DNA of 64,000 bases from DATAES01 sp963802415 (GTDB lineage Bacteria > Actinomycetota > Acidimicrobiia > Acidimicrobiales > JACDCH01), in the NCBI GenBank assembly GCA_963802415.1, contig CAWDIH010000001.1:2294001-2358000 (forward strand), written 5' to 3'. Position numbers and translations under genes: made by a program. This document shows positions 1-7,689 of the stretch, piece after piece; within the stretch, counting starts at the first letter, position 1; each line of letters starts with the position of its first letter. Under the pieces are notes generated by a model. The model saw only the letters and a list, made by a program, of their open reading frames with translations, did not search any database and was not told where the DNA came from.

Positions 1-137
1 GCGACGCCACTGAGGTCGCGGCTGCGGAAGATGTCAGCGAATACGACGATCAGCAGCCAGATCCAGATGAAGAACAGCGTGAACCACAGCATCGCCCAGA
101 ACACCTGACCCACATGCCACTCAGCAGCCAAAGTCAT
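1..137 (-). CDS. SHOCT/PLDc_N-type membrane protein, N-terminal part, runs off the window
   Basis: The visible 45 residues begin MTLAAEWHVGQVFWAM and continue as one tryptophan- and phenylalanine-rich membrane helix, followed by FADIFRSRDLSG. This order (amphipathic start, one helix, then a D-I-F-R-S-x-D-L-S-G loop) is typical of actinobacterial small membrane proteins with a phospholipase-D-N-like (PLDc_N) segment and often a C-terminal SHOCT domain, which would lie outside the window. A GGGAG ribosome site sits 6 bases before the ATG. It lies 42 bp downstream of the DUF7144 gene on the same strand and is probably in the same transcript. The cellular role is unknown. Confidence 0.72.
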   Translation of the reverse strand, partial: MTLAAEWHVGQVFWAMLWFTLFFIWIWLLIVVFADIFRSRDLSGV

Positions 138-179
138 CTTCGCTCCCGTTTTCTTCGTACCGTGGCCGCGCCGCGGTGT

Positions 180-629
180 TCACTCGTAGTCTTCGGCGAC
201 GTCGCGTCCGTGCGCGGTCAGCGCCCAGATCACACTCACCGCGATCGCGATGATCGTCACACCCCACACCGGCGAGTACGGCAACCACGCGAACCCGAGG
301 ATCGCGCTGACCACCGCCATCACCACCCCCACCGTCCGGGCCAGCACCGACCCGGTCAACACAAATCCGCCAGCCACCGCAATCAGGACGCCCCAGACGA
401 GATGGATCCACCCCCACTCCGTCGTGTCGAACCGGAACACATACTCACGGGTGGCGACATAGAACTGATCATTGACGATGGCGATCAGCCCGGCAATCGC
501 CTGAAACGTCCCGATCAGCATCATCATCGTCGCCGCGAAGAAGATCCAGCCGATCGCCCACCCGCTCGTCTCCCTCGCCGGCGCAACCGTCGACATGCTG
601 CCCGTCCGCGGAATCCCAATATCAGCCAT
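180..629 (-). CDS. DUF7144-family integral membrane protein, copy A
   Basis: This 149-residue protein has a short cytoplasmic start (MADIGIPRTGSMSTV) and four hydrophobic helices at roughly residues 25-50, 75-95, 98-118 and 120-142. The WGWIHLVWG loop between helices 1 and 2 is characteristic of the actinobacterial DUF7144 family, whose function is unknown. The ATG at 629 is preceded by GAGGAG. A nearly identical second copy lies at 6496-6945; the encoded proteins differ at only two visible positions near the N-terminus. A copy of the 16-bp motif lies 87 bp upstream. The next gene downstream is the SHOCT/PLDc_N protein, so the pair may form a membrane stress module. Confidence 0.85.
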   Translation of the reverse strand: MADIGIPRTGSMSTVAPARETSGWAIGWIFFAATMMMLIGTFQAIAGLIAIVNDQFYVATREYVFRFDTTEWGWIHLVWGVLIAVAGGFVLTGSVLARTVGVVMAVVSAILGFAWLPYSPVWGVTIIAIAVSVIWALTAHGRDVAEDYE

Positions 630-731
630 CGTCGTACTCCTCGATCTCCCGTGTGGTACCCGGTATCGGGAACAACACCGAGCCGTGTCGAGCGTCGAAC
701 ACACACCCGGCTGCGGCTATCCCAATTCGGC
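182..731. repeat. 550-bp direct repeat, copy A (DUF7144 gene plus its upstream region)
   Basis: Bases 182-731 match 6498-7047 with a constant offset of 6316 and only about four mismatches seen by eye, so identity is above 99 percent. The repeated unit covers the whole DUF7144 coding sequence, its leader and most of the upstream 16-bp motif. It stops just after the motif. Flanking genes differ: DUF2252 upstream and SHOCT/PLDc_N downstream here, AraC upstream and patatin downstream at the other copy. No transposase or terminal repeat is visible at the ends. Confidence 0.93.
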
Positions 732-732
732 A
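717..732 (-). promoter_or_regulatory. 16-bp upstream motif, site 1
   Basis: On the minus strand the site reads TGCCGAATTGGGATAG. It lies 87 bp upstream of the DUF7144 start at 629 and 42 bp after the end of the DUF2252 gene. It matches the window consensus TGCCGAATCSGGATAG at 15 of 16 positions. Confidence 0.65.
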
Positions 733-774
733 CGCGCCCAGTGTCGTCACGTACGAGACGGCCACTCGAGGTCG

Positions 775-2205
775 TCAGACGTTCTCGACCGCGGCGAGCC
801 GGCCGGAACGGATCGCGGCGGCGAAGGCCTGATAGTCGCGCTCGTTCTGGTCGCCATAGCGTTCGGCGAACTCGGTGATCGATTGGTCGAAGCGATCCTT
901 CTTGCCCATGTACGCGGCGAGCGCGATCGGATCGCCGGAACGAGCATGCGCGCGCGCCAGTGTTTGGCCACAGACTCGCGCATAGAACGTGAGTGCGGCC
1001 GGGACCATGGTCTCGACAATTGCGGATCCCTTCATGTCACGGAGCTGGCGCCAGTAGAGGTAGCGATCAGCCTCGGCGCGCTTCGTCCACCCCAGGAAGA
1101 TGTCGCTTGCGGCCTGCATCAGTCGTTGGCCCTGGACCACGCGTTCGCCGGGATGGCGATACCGGCTCTTCGGCAGCTGCTCTTCCAGGACCGACGCAGT
1201 CGCCTCCTTGACCTGCAAGAACAACGGGTCGTCTTGATCTCGACCTTGCAGAAGCACGATGAATGCGCGCAGCCCAACGCTGCCGACGCCCACGACCTTG
1301 TGTGCCATGTCGACGACTTCGAACTTTTCGAGAAGGTGGCGACGATCGTCTTGCAACGTCTTGCGGTAATCGCGGAACTGGTCGTGGATCACGTGTTCCA
1401 TTGCGTCGACGGAAAGTCCGATGCGCGGGGCCAGGTCTCGTAGCGGGATCACCACCGGGGGCTGGCTGACGATCCGGTAGCGGCCATCGACTCGCTCGGC
1501 CAGCTTCGACAACGCCTGCAAGCTGTCGCGGTCGTGCGCTCTTTGTGCCTGTTTCTCGGCGGTCCTCTGCGCCGTCTTGGCGACCTTCTTGCCCTCCGCT
1601 TGCTCCACGGCGCGCGTGGCGTCCCTGATCCCGCTCATGAGCTCTTGTTCGGACAAGCGCGCGTACCAGACGTCCATGGTGCGCATCTCGGCGAACTCAG
1701 CCATCCGTGTTCGATACGCGGCGACCGACGCGCCCGTCGCGGCACGCGCATCGGATCGGTTGAAGCTGTTGTTGCGGGCCGCGACCATGAAGCTCGCCGC
1801 CATCCGCTTCACGTCGTACTCGAACGGTCCTGGGAGCGTCTCGTCGAAGTCGTTCAGGTCGAACAGCAGTGCTCGCTCAGGTGATGCGAACACGCCGAAG
1901 TTCGAAAGGTGCGCGTCGCCGCACAGTTGTACGTTCAATCCTGCCGTTGGCGTGTCCTTGAGATCCGTCGCCATGATCTTGGCGGCACCCCGATAGAACG
2001 TGAACGGCGAGACCAGCATCCGTCCATGACGGACGGGCACGAGGTCCGGCTCGCGGCTCGCGTTCTGCTCCTCGAGCAATGTGACAGGATCGGGACGGTC
2101 GGGTGCCGGCGCCCAACCGGTGTGCACCGAGAGAGGCAACTGCTCACGGGCGGCCTTCCCTCGCGCGCTTCGTTCATCAACGCTCGGATGCACGACTGCC
2201 GTCAT
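775..2205 (-). CDS. DUF2252 family protein
   Basis: This 476-residue soluble protein carries the DUF2252 signature: FYRGAAKIMATDL near residue 80, CGDAHLSNFGVF near 105 and LFDLNDFDETLPGPFEYD near 125. The family resembles a kinase/aminoglycoside-phosphotransferase fold, with GDAHLSNFG and DLNDFDE equivalent to the catalytic and metal-binding loops; its substrate is not known. I chose ATG 2205 because AGGAG precedes it by 8 bases; an in-frame ATG at 2358 would add an acidic, unconserved extension. A motif copy lies 136 bp upstream. The DUF2550-like gene upstream on the same strand ends at the motif. Confidence 0.88.
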   Translation of the reverse strand: MTAVVHPSVDERSARGKAAREQLPLSVHTGWAPAPDRPDPVTLLEEQNASREPDLVPVRHGRMLVSPFTFYRGAAKIMATDLKDTPTAGLNVQLCGDAHLSNFGVFASPERALLFDLNDFDETLPGPFEYDVKRMAASFMVAARNNSFNRSDARAATGASVAAYRTRMAEFAEMRTMDVWYARLSEQELMSGIRDATRAVEQAEGKKVAKTAQRTAEKQAQRAHDRDSLQALSKLAERVDGRYRIVSQPPVVIPLRDLAPRIGLSVDAMEHVIHDQFRDYRKTLQDDRRHLLEKFEVVDMAHKVVGVGSVGLRAFIVLLQGRDQDDPLFLQVKEATASVLEEQLPKSRYRHPGERVVQGQRLMQAASDIFLGWTKRAEADRYLYWRQLRDMKGSAIVETMVPAALTFYARVCGQTLARAHARSGDPIALAAYMGKKDRFDQSITEFAERYGDQNERDYQAFAAAIRSGRLAAVENV

Positions 2206-2341
2206 GAGACTCTCCTGTTCGAGTTCGTCGTCCTCCTCATCCGCCTCACCGATCGCTCCGATGCTCGCTCCGGGCGGAGCGCACCCGCGCACGCCTGCAC
2301 GGAAGCGCTTCTCGAGTGTCGCTACTCGATCGCTCGCTTCG

Positions 2342-2357
2342 CTATCCGGATTCGGCA
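2342..2357 (-). promoter_or_regulatory. 16-bp upstream motif, site 2
   Basis: On the minus strand it reads TGCCGAATCCGGATAG. It overlaps the last codons and the TAG stop of the DUF2550-like gene and lies 136 bp upstream of the DUF2252 start. It matches the consensus at all positions. Confidence 0.65.
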
Positions 2358-2803
2358 CCCGACCCCGGCGGCAAGTCGGCAGGTGACACTGGTGCGTTCA
2401 TCGCTGCGGCAGGCGCGAAGGATCCGAGTAGGTCGAGGGCATGCTCAGACGTCGTCGCGAAATCGACGTGCTCGCCATCATCGTCGATGAGTCGCACGAT
2501 CAACGGAGCCGCGTCGAGTGCCCGCAACTTCTTGCGGTCTGACGCCGTGGGGGAAAGTGTCACGACATCACGAACAGCGATGAGCGACTCTGCCCACGCC
2601 GCAGGACTGCCGCGAAACGCGAACACCTCGTGCACCCACACACCGTGCCCGCGTGTCCATCGCGACTTGCCCTGTCGTCGACGTCGTGCCGTCACGTTTC
2701 CGGGGCGGTGCCGGATTGCACGATTGCGCATCACGAGGACCGATAGCCCGGCCGCGCACAACCAGAGCGGAACGCCGAGTATTGCAAGGATCGCCCAGAT
2801 CAT
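2342..2803 (-). CDS. Small membrane-anchored protein, DUF2550-like
   Basis: The 153-residue product starts MIWAILAILGVPLWLC, giving one N-terminal membrane helix (about residues 2-24). A basic stretch with RHRPGNVTARRRRQGK follows, then a soluble domain with SRWTRGHGVWVHEVFAFRG. The single helix, basic linker and W-x-R-G-H/V-F-x-x-R pattern resemble DUF2550 proteins of actinobacteria, function unknown; I did not confirm the family. ATG 2803 is preceded by GGGAG. Its stop codon is part of motif site 2, and motif site 3 lies 58 bp upstream of its own start. Confidence 0.7.
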   Translation of the reverse strand: MIWAILAILGVPLWLCAAGLSVLVMRNRAIRHRPGNVTARRRRQGKSRWTRGHGVWVHEVFAFRGSPAAWAESLIAVRDVVTLSPTASDRKKLRALDAAPLIVRLIDDDGEHVDFATTSEHALDLLGSFAPAAAMNAPVSPADLPPGSGAESG

Positions 2804-2861
2804 CGGTACTCCCTCGCGGTTCCATCGACTCCGCAACCGAAGCACTGACGCGAAGCCGGCG

Positions 2862-2877
2862 ATATCCCGATTCGGTA
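2862..2877 (-). promoter_or_regulatory. 16-bp upstream motif, site 3
   Basis: On the minus strand it reads TACCGAATCGGGATAT, two mismatches from consensus. It is 58 bp upstream of the DUF2550-like start. It faces away from site 4, so sites 3 and 4 form a divergent pair 53 bp apart. Confidence 0.55.
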
Positions 2878-2930
2878 GGAAAGCAACCGACCTCGGCCAG
2901 AGACTGGCCGCGTCGGGGTCCGATCGCGCG

Positions 2931-2946
2931 TGCCGAATCCGGATAG
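2931..2946 (+). promoter_or_regulatory. 16-bp upstream motif, site 4
   Basis: On the plus strand it reads TGCCGAATCCGGATAG, a full consensus match. It points right, 60 bp upstream of a small ORF at 3007 and 276 bp upstream of the SulP gene. It is the divergent partner of site 3. Confidence 0.62.
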
Positions 2947-3006
2947 CACGCGACGTCCGCGGGGATGACGATCGAGATCCGGTAACGGAGCAGGGAGCTG
3001 ACGCCG

Positions 3007-3081
3007 ATGAGAAACGACACGTCCATCGCGCTGGCCGTCGCCACAGCACCGACCGCGCTCGGCATCGGTGGTGGCGCGTGA
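3007..3081 (+). CDS. Possible 24-residue peptide, or start of a decayed small gene
   Basis: An ATG at 3007 follows a good GGGAG ribosome site at 9 bases and opens the peptide MRNDTSIALAVATAPTALGI then GGGA. It stops at TGA. The next codons in the same frame are CCG, a second TGA, then an open run ending SKGAYEDAIKKAGA before a third stop. The in-frame continuation looks protein-like, so this may be one small gene broken by changes at TGA-CCG-TGA. The consensus motif 60 bp upstream points at it, at the same spacing as at other genes. I recognise no family. Confidence 0.35.
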   Translation: MRNDTSIALAVATAPTALGIGGGA

Positions 3082-3222
3082 CCGTGACGCTCGAAGGGCG
3101 CCTACGAGGACGCCATCAAGAAGGCCGGCGCCTGACCTGACGTTCCTCGCATGCTGGCAGCCCTGAACGTGCGTGGAACAGGAGTGGCGCGCGTCATGAC
3201 TGGATCCGAGTAGTCGCGCCTC

Positions 3223-4944
3223 ATGGCTCTCAACGCTCATACGACGCGTGTCGGGCGGCTCGCACGGGTCCTTCCTGTCCTGCAGTGGCTGCCGCGCTAT
3301 GAGCGGTCATGGCTCTCCCGTGACGCAATCGCAAGCGTCTCGGTCTGGGCACTGCTCGTTCCGCAGGCCCTGGCGTACTCGTCGATCGCAGGGGTACCGG
3401 TTCAGTTCGGGCTGTACACCGCATTCGCAGCGCTCTTGGGCTACGCCCTGTTTGGCACGTCGAAGCACGTGGTTCAGGGACCGAGCGCCGCCATATCGGC
3501 CGTGGTGGCCGCAGTCATCACGCCGCTCGTCGGAGCCGCGGCCTTGGGGACGGATGACGCGGCGAGGTTCGCAGCAGCGTTGGCGCTCGCAACCGGCGTC
3601 GTGTACCTCGCGCTCGGCGTAGCGCGCATGGGCTGGGTATCGACCTTCCTGTCGAAAGCCGTGATGGGTGGGTTCGTACTGGGCTTCTCGATCGGGATCA
3701 TCATCGACCAGTCCTACAAGCTGCTCGGCGTACCGAAGGTGGACGGGAGCTACATCGAGGTGCTGTGGGGCACCATCAAGGAGCTGCCCGACACCAGCCT
3801 GACAACTCTGGCGCTCGGATCAGCGTGTCTGGCGATGTTGCTGTTGATGCGATACCGGTTCTCGCCCTTACCTCGCGCGCTCATCGTCGTCGTGCTGTCG
3901 ATCGTCGCCGTGCAGCTGCTCGATCTGACGGCGCACGGTGTCGCAGTAACGGGACCCGTGCCAACAGGCCTGTTTTCGGTTGGCCTGCCGGGCGTCGGAT
4001 GGGAGTACGCCGACTCGCTCCTGTTCGGCGCGCTGGCGGTGATCTTCGTCGGCTATTCGGAGTCCTTGGCAGCCGCACGCGCGATGGCGACGAAACACAG
4101 CTACACGATCGATCCGAACCAGGAGCTCATCGCGGAAGGTGCAGCAAGCATGGCTGCAGGCGTGGTCGGCGGATACCCCACCGACGGCAGCCTGTCGAAG
4201 ACCTCGGTTGCCGACGCTGCCGGACAGCGGACGCAGATGGCGTCAATCCTCAACGCCGCGCTCGTGCTCCTGACGATGCTGTTCTTCGCCTCGTTGTTCG
4301 AGGATCTCCCGGCGGCGGCGCTCGGCGCGATCGTCATCGACGCGATGATCAGTCTGATGAGCTTCAGCGAAATGCGCCGCTATTGGCGCGTGAGCCGCGC
4401 CGACTTTCTGTTCTTCACGAGCGCGATGGCCGGAATCCTGTTCGTCGACATCATCCACGGCATCCTCATCGGCGTCGTGCTTTCGCTCCTCATGCTGATC
4501 GCACGGGCTTCGAAGTCTCCCATTCGCCGCCTCGCGCGCGACCCGAAGGACGGCTCGTACGTCGATGTCGGCCTGCACGATCGCCTCGAGATCGCCTCGA
4601 ACGTCCTCACGCTCCGGCTCGACGGCCCCCTCTTCTTCGCAGACGCACAGCGGTTCAAGGAGTCGGTCCGCGACATGATCGACGCGGCGTCCGAGCCGCC
4701 CGAAGCGATCGCGCTCGATGCCGACTCGATCTCGCTGACCGACACGGACGGCGCCGATGCCTTGATCGAGCTCGCCACCGAGCTGCGCGACATGCGAAGC
4801 CTCAGGTTCGCTGTCGCGCGGGTGCAACCGCCGGTGTGGCAGCTGTGGGAGCGGGCAGGGATCGCAAGCGTCGTATTCGATGGAAGATGCTTCGACACTG
4901 TGCACGCGGCGGTCGACGCCTTGGACGACTGCGCATCCAAGTGA
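3223..4944 (+). CDS. SulP-family anion transporter with C-terminal STAS domain
   Basis: The 573-residue protein begins with a soluble N-terminus and has the SulP core of about 12 hydrophobic segments (residues 30-430). Visible family motifs include VPQALAYSSIAGVPVQFGLY near residue 46 and GPSAAISAVVAA near 86. The tail from about residue 440 is a STAS domain containing ALDADSISLTDTDGADAL. Family members move sulfate, bicarbonate or other anions across the inner membrane, usually with sodium or protons; the substrate cannot be read from sequence. A two-pore-loop ion channel gene follows after 32 bp on the same strand, so the pair probably acts in ion or pH balance. Confidence 0.92.
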   Translation: MALNAHTTRVGRLARVLPVLQWLPRYERSWLSRDAIASVSVWALLVPQALAYSSIAGVPVQFGLYTAFAALLGYALFGTSKHVVQGPSAAISAVVAAVITPLVGAAALGTDDAARFAAALALATGVVYLALGVARMGWVSTFLSKAVMGGFVLGFSIGIIIDQSYKLLGVPKVDGSYIEVLWGTIKELPDTSLTTLALGSACLAMLLLMRYRFSPLPRALIVVVLSIVAVQLLDLTAHGVAVTGPVPTGLFSVGLPGVGWEYADSLLFGALAVIFVGYSESLAAARAMATKHSYTIDPNQELIAEGAASMAAGVVGGYPTDGSLSKTSVADAAGQRTQMASILNAALVLLTMLFFASLFEDLPAAALGAIVIDAMISLMSFSEMRRYWRVSRADFLFFTSAMAGILFVDIIHGILIGVVLSLLMLIARASKSPIRRLARDPKDGSYVDVGLHDRLEIASNVLTLRLDGPLFFADAQRFKESVRDMIDAASEPPEAIALDADSISLTDTDGADALIELATELRDMRSLRFAVARVQPPVWQLWERAGIASVVFDGRCFDTVHAAVDALDDCASK

Positions 4945-4976
4945 TCAGATGCGATGCGTGACGCCGAGACGGAAAC

Positions 4977-5636
4977 GTGAGCTTTCGTCAGCGCGCCGAG
5001 TACCGCTTCGGTCTGGTCCTGCTGTTGCTCCTCGCGACATTCACGTTCATGGCGGCCGGTCTCACCGGCGCGTGGACGGGTGTAGTGGCGGTGTTGTTGC
5101 AGGGCGCGACCCTCATCGCTGCGCTGTCAGCCGCCCAGGTCGCTCGTCGCCTCGTTCGCCTCGCCGCGCTCGTGACGGTTGTCGCGCTCGTCATAGCCGC
5201 GGCAGCCCCGACCAACGGGACGGAGCCCAACGGTTTCGTTGCACTCCTCGGTGCGCTCCTCGTCGGACTGGCGCCCATCGCGATCGCGTGGTCGATCGTG
5301 CGTCGACACCGCATCGACGTCCAAACGGTGCTCGGAGCGCTTTGCATCTACGTGCTCCTCGGAATGTTCTGGGCCTTCGCCTTCGCGGCAATCGGCGCGG
5401 TCGGCTCGGAACCCTTCTTCGCGCAGGACGCGAGCCCGACGACTGCCTCCTACCTGTACTTCGCCTACGTCACCCTGACGACGGTCGGCTACGGCGACCT
5501 CACCGCGAGTGGAAACCTCGGCCGCGCGGTCGCAGTCCTCGACGCGCTCCTCGGCCAGATCTACCTCGTGACGGTTGTCGCGCTACTCGTGTCCCAGTTC
5601 GGCCGAACCCGACTCACCGACAACACCGACGGTTGA
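4977..5636 (+). CDS. Potassium channel family protein (two-helix pore type)
   Basis: This 219-residue protein has several hydrophobic segments before a pore region. YLYFAYVTLTTVGYGDLTAS (about residues 158-177) contains the K+ selectivity filter TVGYGD. A closing helix (QIYLVTVVALLVSQFG) follows, giving the Ion_trans_2 arrangement at the C-terminus. There is no RCK/TrkA-N domain, so gating is not evident. GTG 4977 was chosen because it follows the SulP stop by 32 bp and starts the first helix correctly. The gene's last 76 bp overlap the 3' end of the patatin gene on the opposite strand. Confidence 0.9.
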   Translation: MSFRQRAEYRFGLVLLLLLATFTFMAAGLTGAWTGVVAVLLQGATLIAALSAAQVARRLVRLAALVTVVALVIAAAAPTNGTEPNGFVALLGALLVGLAPIAIAWSIVRRHRIDVQTVLGALCIYVLLGMFWAFAFAAIGAVGSEPFFAQDASPTTASYLYFAYVTLTTVGYGDLTASGNLGRAVAVLDALLGQIYLVTVVALLVSQFGRTRLTDNTDG

Positions 5637-6490
5637 CCAGCTGCGGATGATTGCGGCGAGTGCCCGCGCTCCTTGTCGGAGCGGCGCCTCACATTGGGGT
5701 CGCATCGCCGCCGCTCGAGATCAGCAGCGATGGCGGGCAAGGCGCGCTCCGCCGCTATCTCACCGACTCGTACGAGTTCGGCCGCATGTCTGAACGTCCA
5801 TGGGGAGAAGGCGTCGAGCTCCGGACGTACGAGCCGGTCAGGCGTCGAAGCCGCGCCGAGTGGGAGCGGGCCTTTCCTATGTGATTCGGCACGGGGCACT
5901 CGAGGCGGGCGGAATCGTGGACGCGCTCGATCCAACACGGCGACGCCGATCACGTAGTCGGCGCCGAGTTGCCGTGCGGCACCTACGGGGATCGCGTCGA
6001 CGGCAGCGCCGTCGACGAGTTGGCGACCGTCGATCTCGATCGGCGGAAAGACTCGAGGTATTGCCGAGCTCGCGCAGGCTGCGCGCACCGGATCGCCGCG
6101 CGTCAGTAGGACGCGCTCCTTCGTCGCGCGATCGTATGCAACCGCTGCGCACGCATAGTCGAGGTCAGCAAAGTCACGTGCATCGATGATCATCGCCAGG
6201 AATTGCTCGAGGCGCTCCGTGTCGAACACTAGGTCCCTGCGGACCGACGGACGTAGAAGGTGCCGCCAGCGCAGCGTCTGGCAGACGTCGGCCATCTCGT
6301 CGACCGTCATCCCGGCCGCGTACGCGAGCCCGATGATCGCACCGGAGCTTGTTCCACATACGACAGTGGGCCGAATCGCCGAGCGCTCCAGAACACGCAG
6401 GACGCCGATGTGCGCGAAGCCACGTGCTCCTCCGCTACCGAGTGCCAGGCCGATGCGCGTCTCTCGCGCCGAGTGCACGGTGTGAGGCAT
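5561..6490 (-). CDS. Patatin-like phospholipase (RssA-type)
   Basis: The 309-residue protein starts MPHTVHSARETRIGLALGSG. It shows the patatin glycine-rich oxyanion loop GSGGARGFAHIGVL (about residues 17-30), the nucleophile elbow GTSSGA (about 50, catalytic Ser) and the catalytic Asp in VDGAAVDAIPV (about 167). Such enzymes are serine/aspartate acyl hydrolases acting on phospholipids. The start lies 5 bp after the stop of DUF7144 copy B, so the two are surely cotranscribed. The C-terminal 25 codons run antisense to the potassium channel gene; an arginine-rich, low-complexity tail from about residue 230 suggests the functional domain ends earlier. Confidence 0.88.
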   Translation of the reverse strand: MPHTVHSARETRIGLALGSGGARGFAHIGVLRVLERSAIRPTVVCGTSSGAIIGLAYAAGMTVDEMADVCQTLRWRHLLRPSVRRDLVFDTERLEQFLAMIIDARDFADLDYACAAVAYDRATKERVLLTRGDPVRAACASSAIPRVFPPIEIDGRQLVDGAAVDAIPVGAARQLGADYVIGVAVLDRARPRFRPPRVPRAESHRKGPLPLGAASTPDRLVRPELDAFSPWTFRHAAELVRVGEIAAERALPAIAADLERRRCDPNVRRRSDKERGHSPQSSAAGQPSVLSVSRVRPNWDTSSATTVTR

Positions 6491-6495
6491 GGTCG

Positions 6496-6945
6496 TTACT
6501 CGTAGTCTTCGGCGACGTCGCGTCCGTGCGCGGTCAGCGCCCAGATCACACTCACCGCGATCGCGATGATCGTCACACCCCACACCGGCGAGTACGGCAA
6601 CCACGCGAACCCGAGGATCGCGCTGACCACCGCCATCACCACCCCCACCGTCCGGGCCAGCACCGACCCGGTCAACACAAATCCGCCAGCCACCGCAATC
6701 AGGACGCCCCAGACGAGATGGATCCACCCCCACTCCGTCGTGTCGAACCGGAACACATACTCACGGGTGGCGACATAGAACTGATCATTGACGATGGCGA
6801 TCAGCCCGGCAATCGCCTGAAACGTCCCGATCAGCATCATCATCGTCGCCGCGAAGAAGATCCAGCCGATCGCCCACCCGCTCGTCTCCCTCGCCGGCGC
6901 AACCGTCGACGTGCTCCCCGTCCGCGGAATCTCAATATCAGCCAT
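6496..6945 (-). CDS. DUF7144-family integral membrane protein, copy B
   Basis: This is the second copy of the 149-residue four-helix protein described at 180-629. It differs at the N-terminus (MADIEIPRTGSTSTV instead of MADIGIPRTGSMSTV) and is otherwise the same by eye. It has the same GAGGAG ribosome site and the same motif 87 bp upstream. Here it is followed after 5 bp by the patatin gene. The duplication has thus placed the same promoter region and membrane protein in front of two different partners. Confidence 0.85.
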   Translation of the reverse strand: MADIEIPRTGSTSTVAPARETSGWAIGWIFFAATMMMLIGTFQAIAGLIAIVNDQFYVATREYVFRFDTTEWGWIHLVWGVLIAVAGGFVLTGSVLARTVGVVMAVVSAILGFAWLPYSPVWGVTIIAIAVSVIWALTAHGRDVAEDYE

Positions 6946-7047
6946 CGTCGTACTCCTCGATCTCCCGTGTGGTACCCGGTATCGGGAACAACACCGAGCC
7001 GTGTCGAGCGTCGAACACACACCCGGCTGCGGCTATCCCTATTCGGC
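6498..7047. repeat. 550-bp direct repeat, copy B
   Basis: This is the partner of 182-731, in the same orientation. Homology begins one base after the stop region of the DUF7144 gene and ends within the last codons of the AraC-family gene at 7039. The repeat edge therefore supplies the final codons or stop of that gene. Confidence 0.93.
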
Positions 7048-7048
7048 C
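7033..7048 (-). promoter_or_regulatory. 16-bp upstream motif, site 5
   Basis: On the minus strand it reads GGCCGAATAGGGATAG, two mismatches from consensus. It lies 87 bp upstream of DUF7144 copy B, exactly as at copy A, and overlaps the stop codon of the AraC-family gene. Confidence 0.6.
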
Positions 7049-7554
7049 AGCGCCCTTGCGCGGGCGACTGTTTCGCTCGGTGATTCGCCGAACAACGCTC
7101 GGTACTGGCCGGCAAAGCGACTGAGGTGCCAGAAACCGAAATCGGACGCCGCGCGGGTTACAGGATCTCGTGCGAACGGGCCGTCGAGAAGCTTGCTTCG
7201 CACCTCGCGCAGCGCGGCGACGCGTAGGTATGCGGTTGGCGACATGCCGTGGCAGTCGCTGAACGCGTCGCGTATTCGTCGTTCGGAGACGCCGGCTGCT
7301 GCGCTCAGATTGCTCAACGACACTCTCTGGTATTGCACGCTCGCCGCGTACTGCACGCACGCCCAGACGATGCGCAAGCTGGCGGGCCGGGCGAATCGGG
7401 TCGCGAGGCCAGGGTCCGGGCAATACGAACCGTTCTGACTGACGCCTCGCTGCCGGTTCTGCCGCGTGACCTCGACGAGCCGCAGTTGCCGTCCGGTACG
7501 TCGCCTTGGCTCGATGCCGTTGTGTTGCTCGCTCGCGTCTGTGTTTGCTGCCAA
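7039..7554 (-). CDS. AraC-family HTH regulator, N-terminally short
   Basis: The frame gives 171 residues. The C-terminal half is a clear AraC DNA-binding domain: VSLSNLSAAAGVSERRIRDA is the first helix-turn-helix and FGFWHLSRFAGQYRALFGESP is the conserved second helix-turn-helix motif. Typical AraC proteins of this class have about 300 residues with an N-terminal ligand domain, which is missing here. An in-frame TGA precedes the region and no ATG is available; TTG 7554 is the only reasonable start. It may be a truncated gene or one whose N-terminal half was lost. The 3' end coincides with the edge of the 550-bp duplication. Confidence 0.65.
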   Translation of the reverse strand: MAANTDASEQHNGIEPRRRTGRQLRLVEVTRQNRQRGVSQNGSYCPDPGLATRFARPASLRIVWACVQYAASVQYQRVSLSNLSAAAGVSERRIRDAFSDCHGMSPTAYLRVAALREVRSKLLDGPFARDPVTRAASDFGFWHLSRFAGQYRALFGESPSETVARARALAE

Positions 7555-7660
7555 CTCGCCACCCCCGCGTCGATCGATGATCTGAGCGCATCATCTGCTT
7601 GTGCCGCGCTGTTGTCGTCCTGCGGACTGGATGTTTCGCGACCCGGTCGCGGAAGCGTTC

Positions 7661-7677
7661 TCATCCGATTCGGATGA
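7661..7677. promoter_or_regulatory. Perfect 17-bp palindrome
   Basis: TCATCCGATTCGGATGA has two perfect 8-bp arms around one central base. It sits between the CMD-like gene (stop at 7690) and the AraC-family gene (start at 7554), about 107 bp upstream of the latter. Its core ATCCGATTCGG resembles the core of the recurrent 16-bp motif, so it may bind a related regulator. Confidence 0.5.
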
Positions 7678-7689
7678 CGTTCGAACGGC

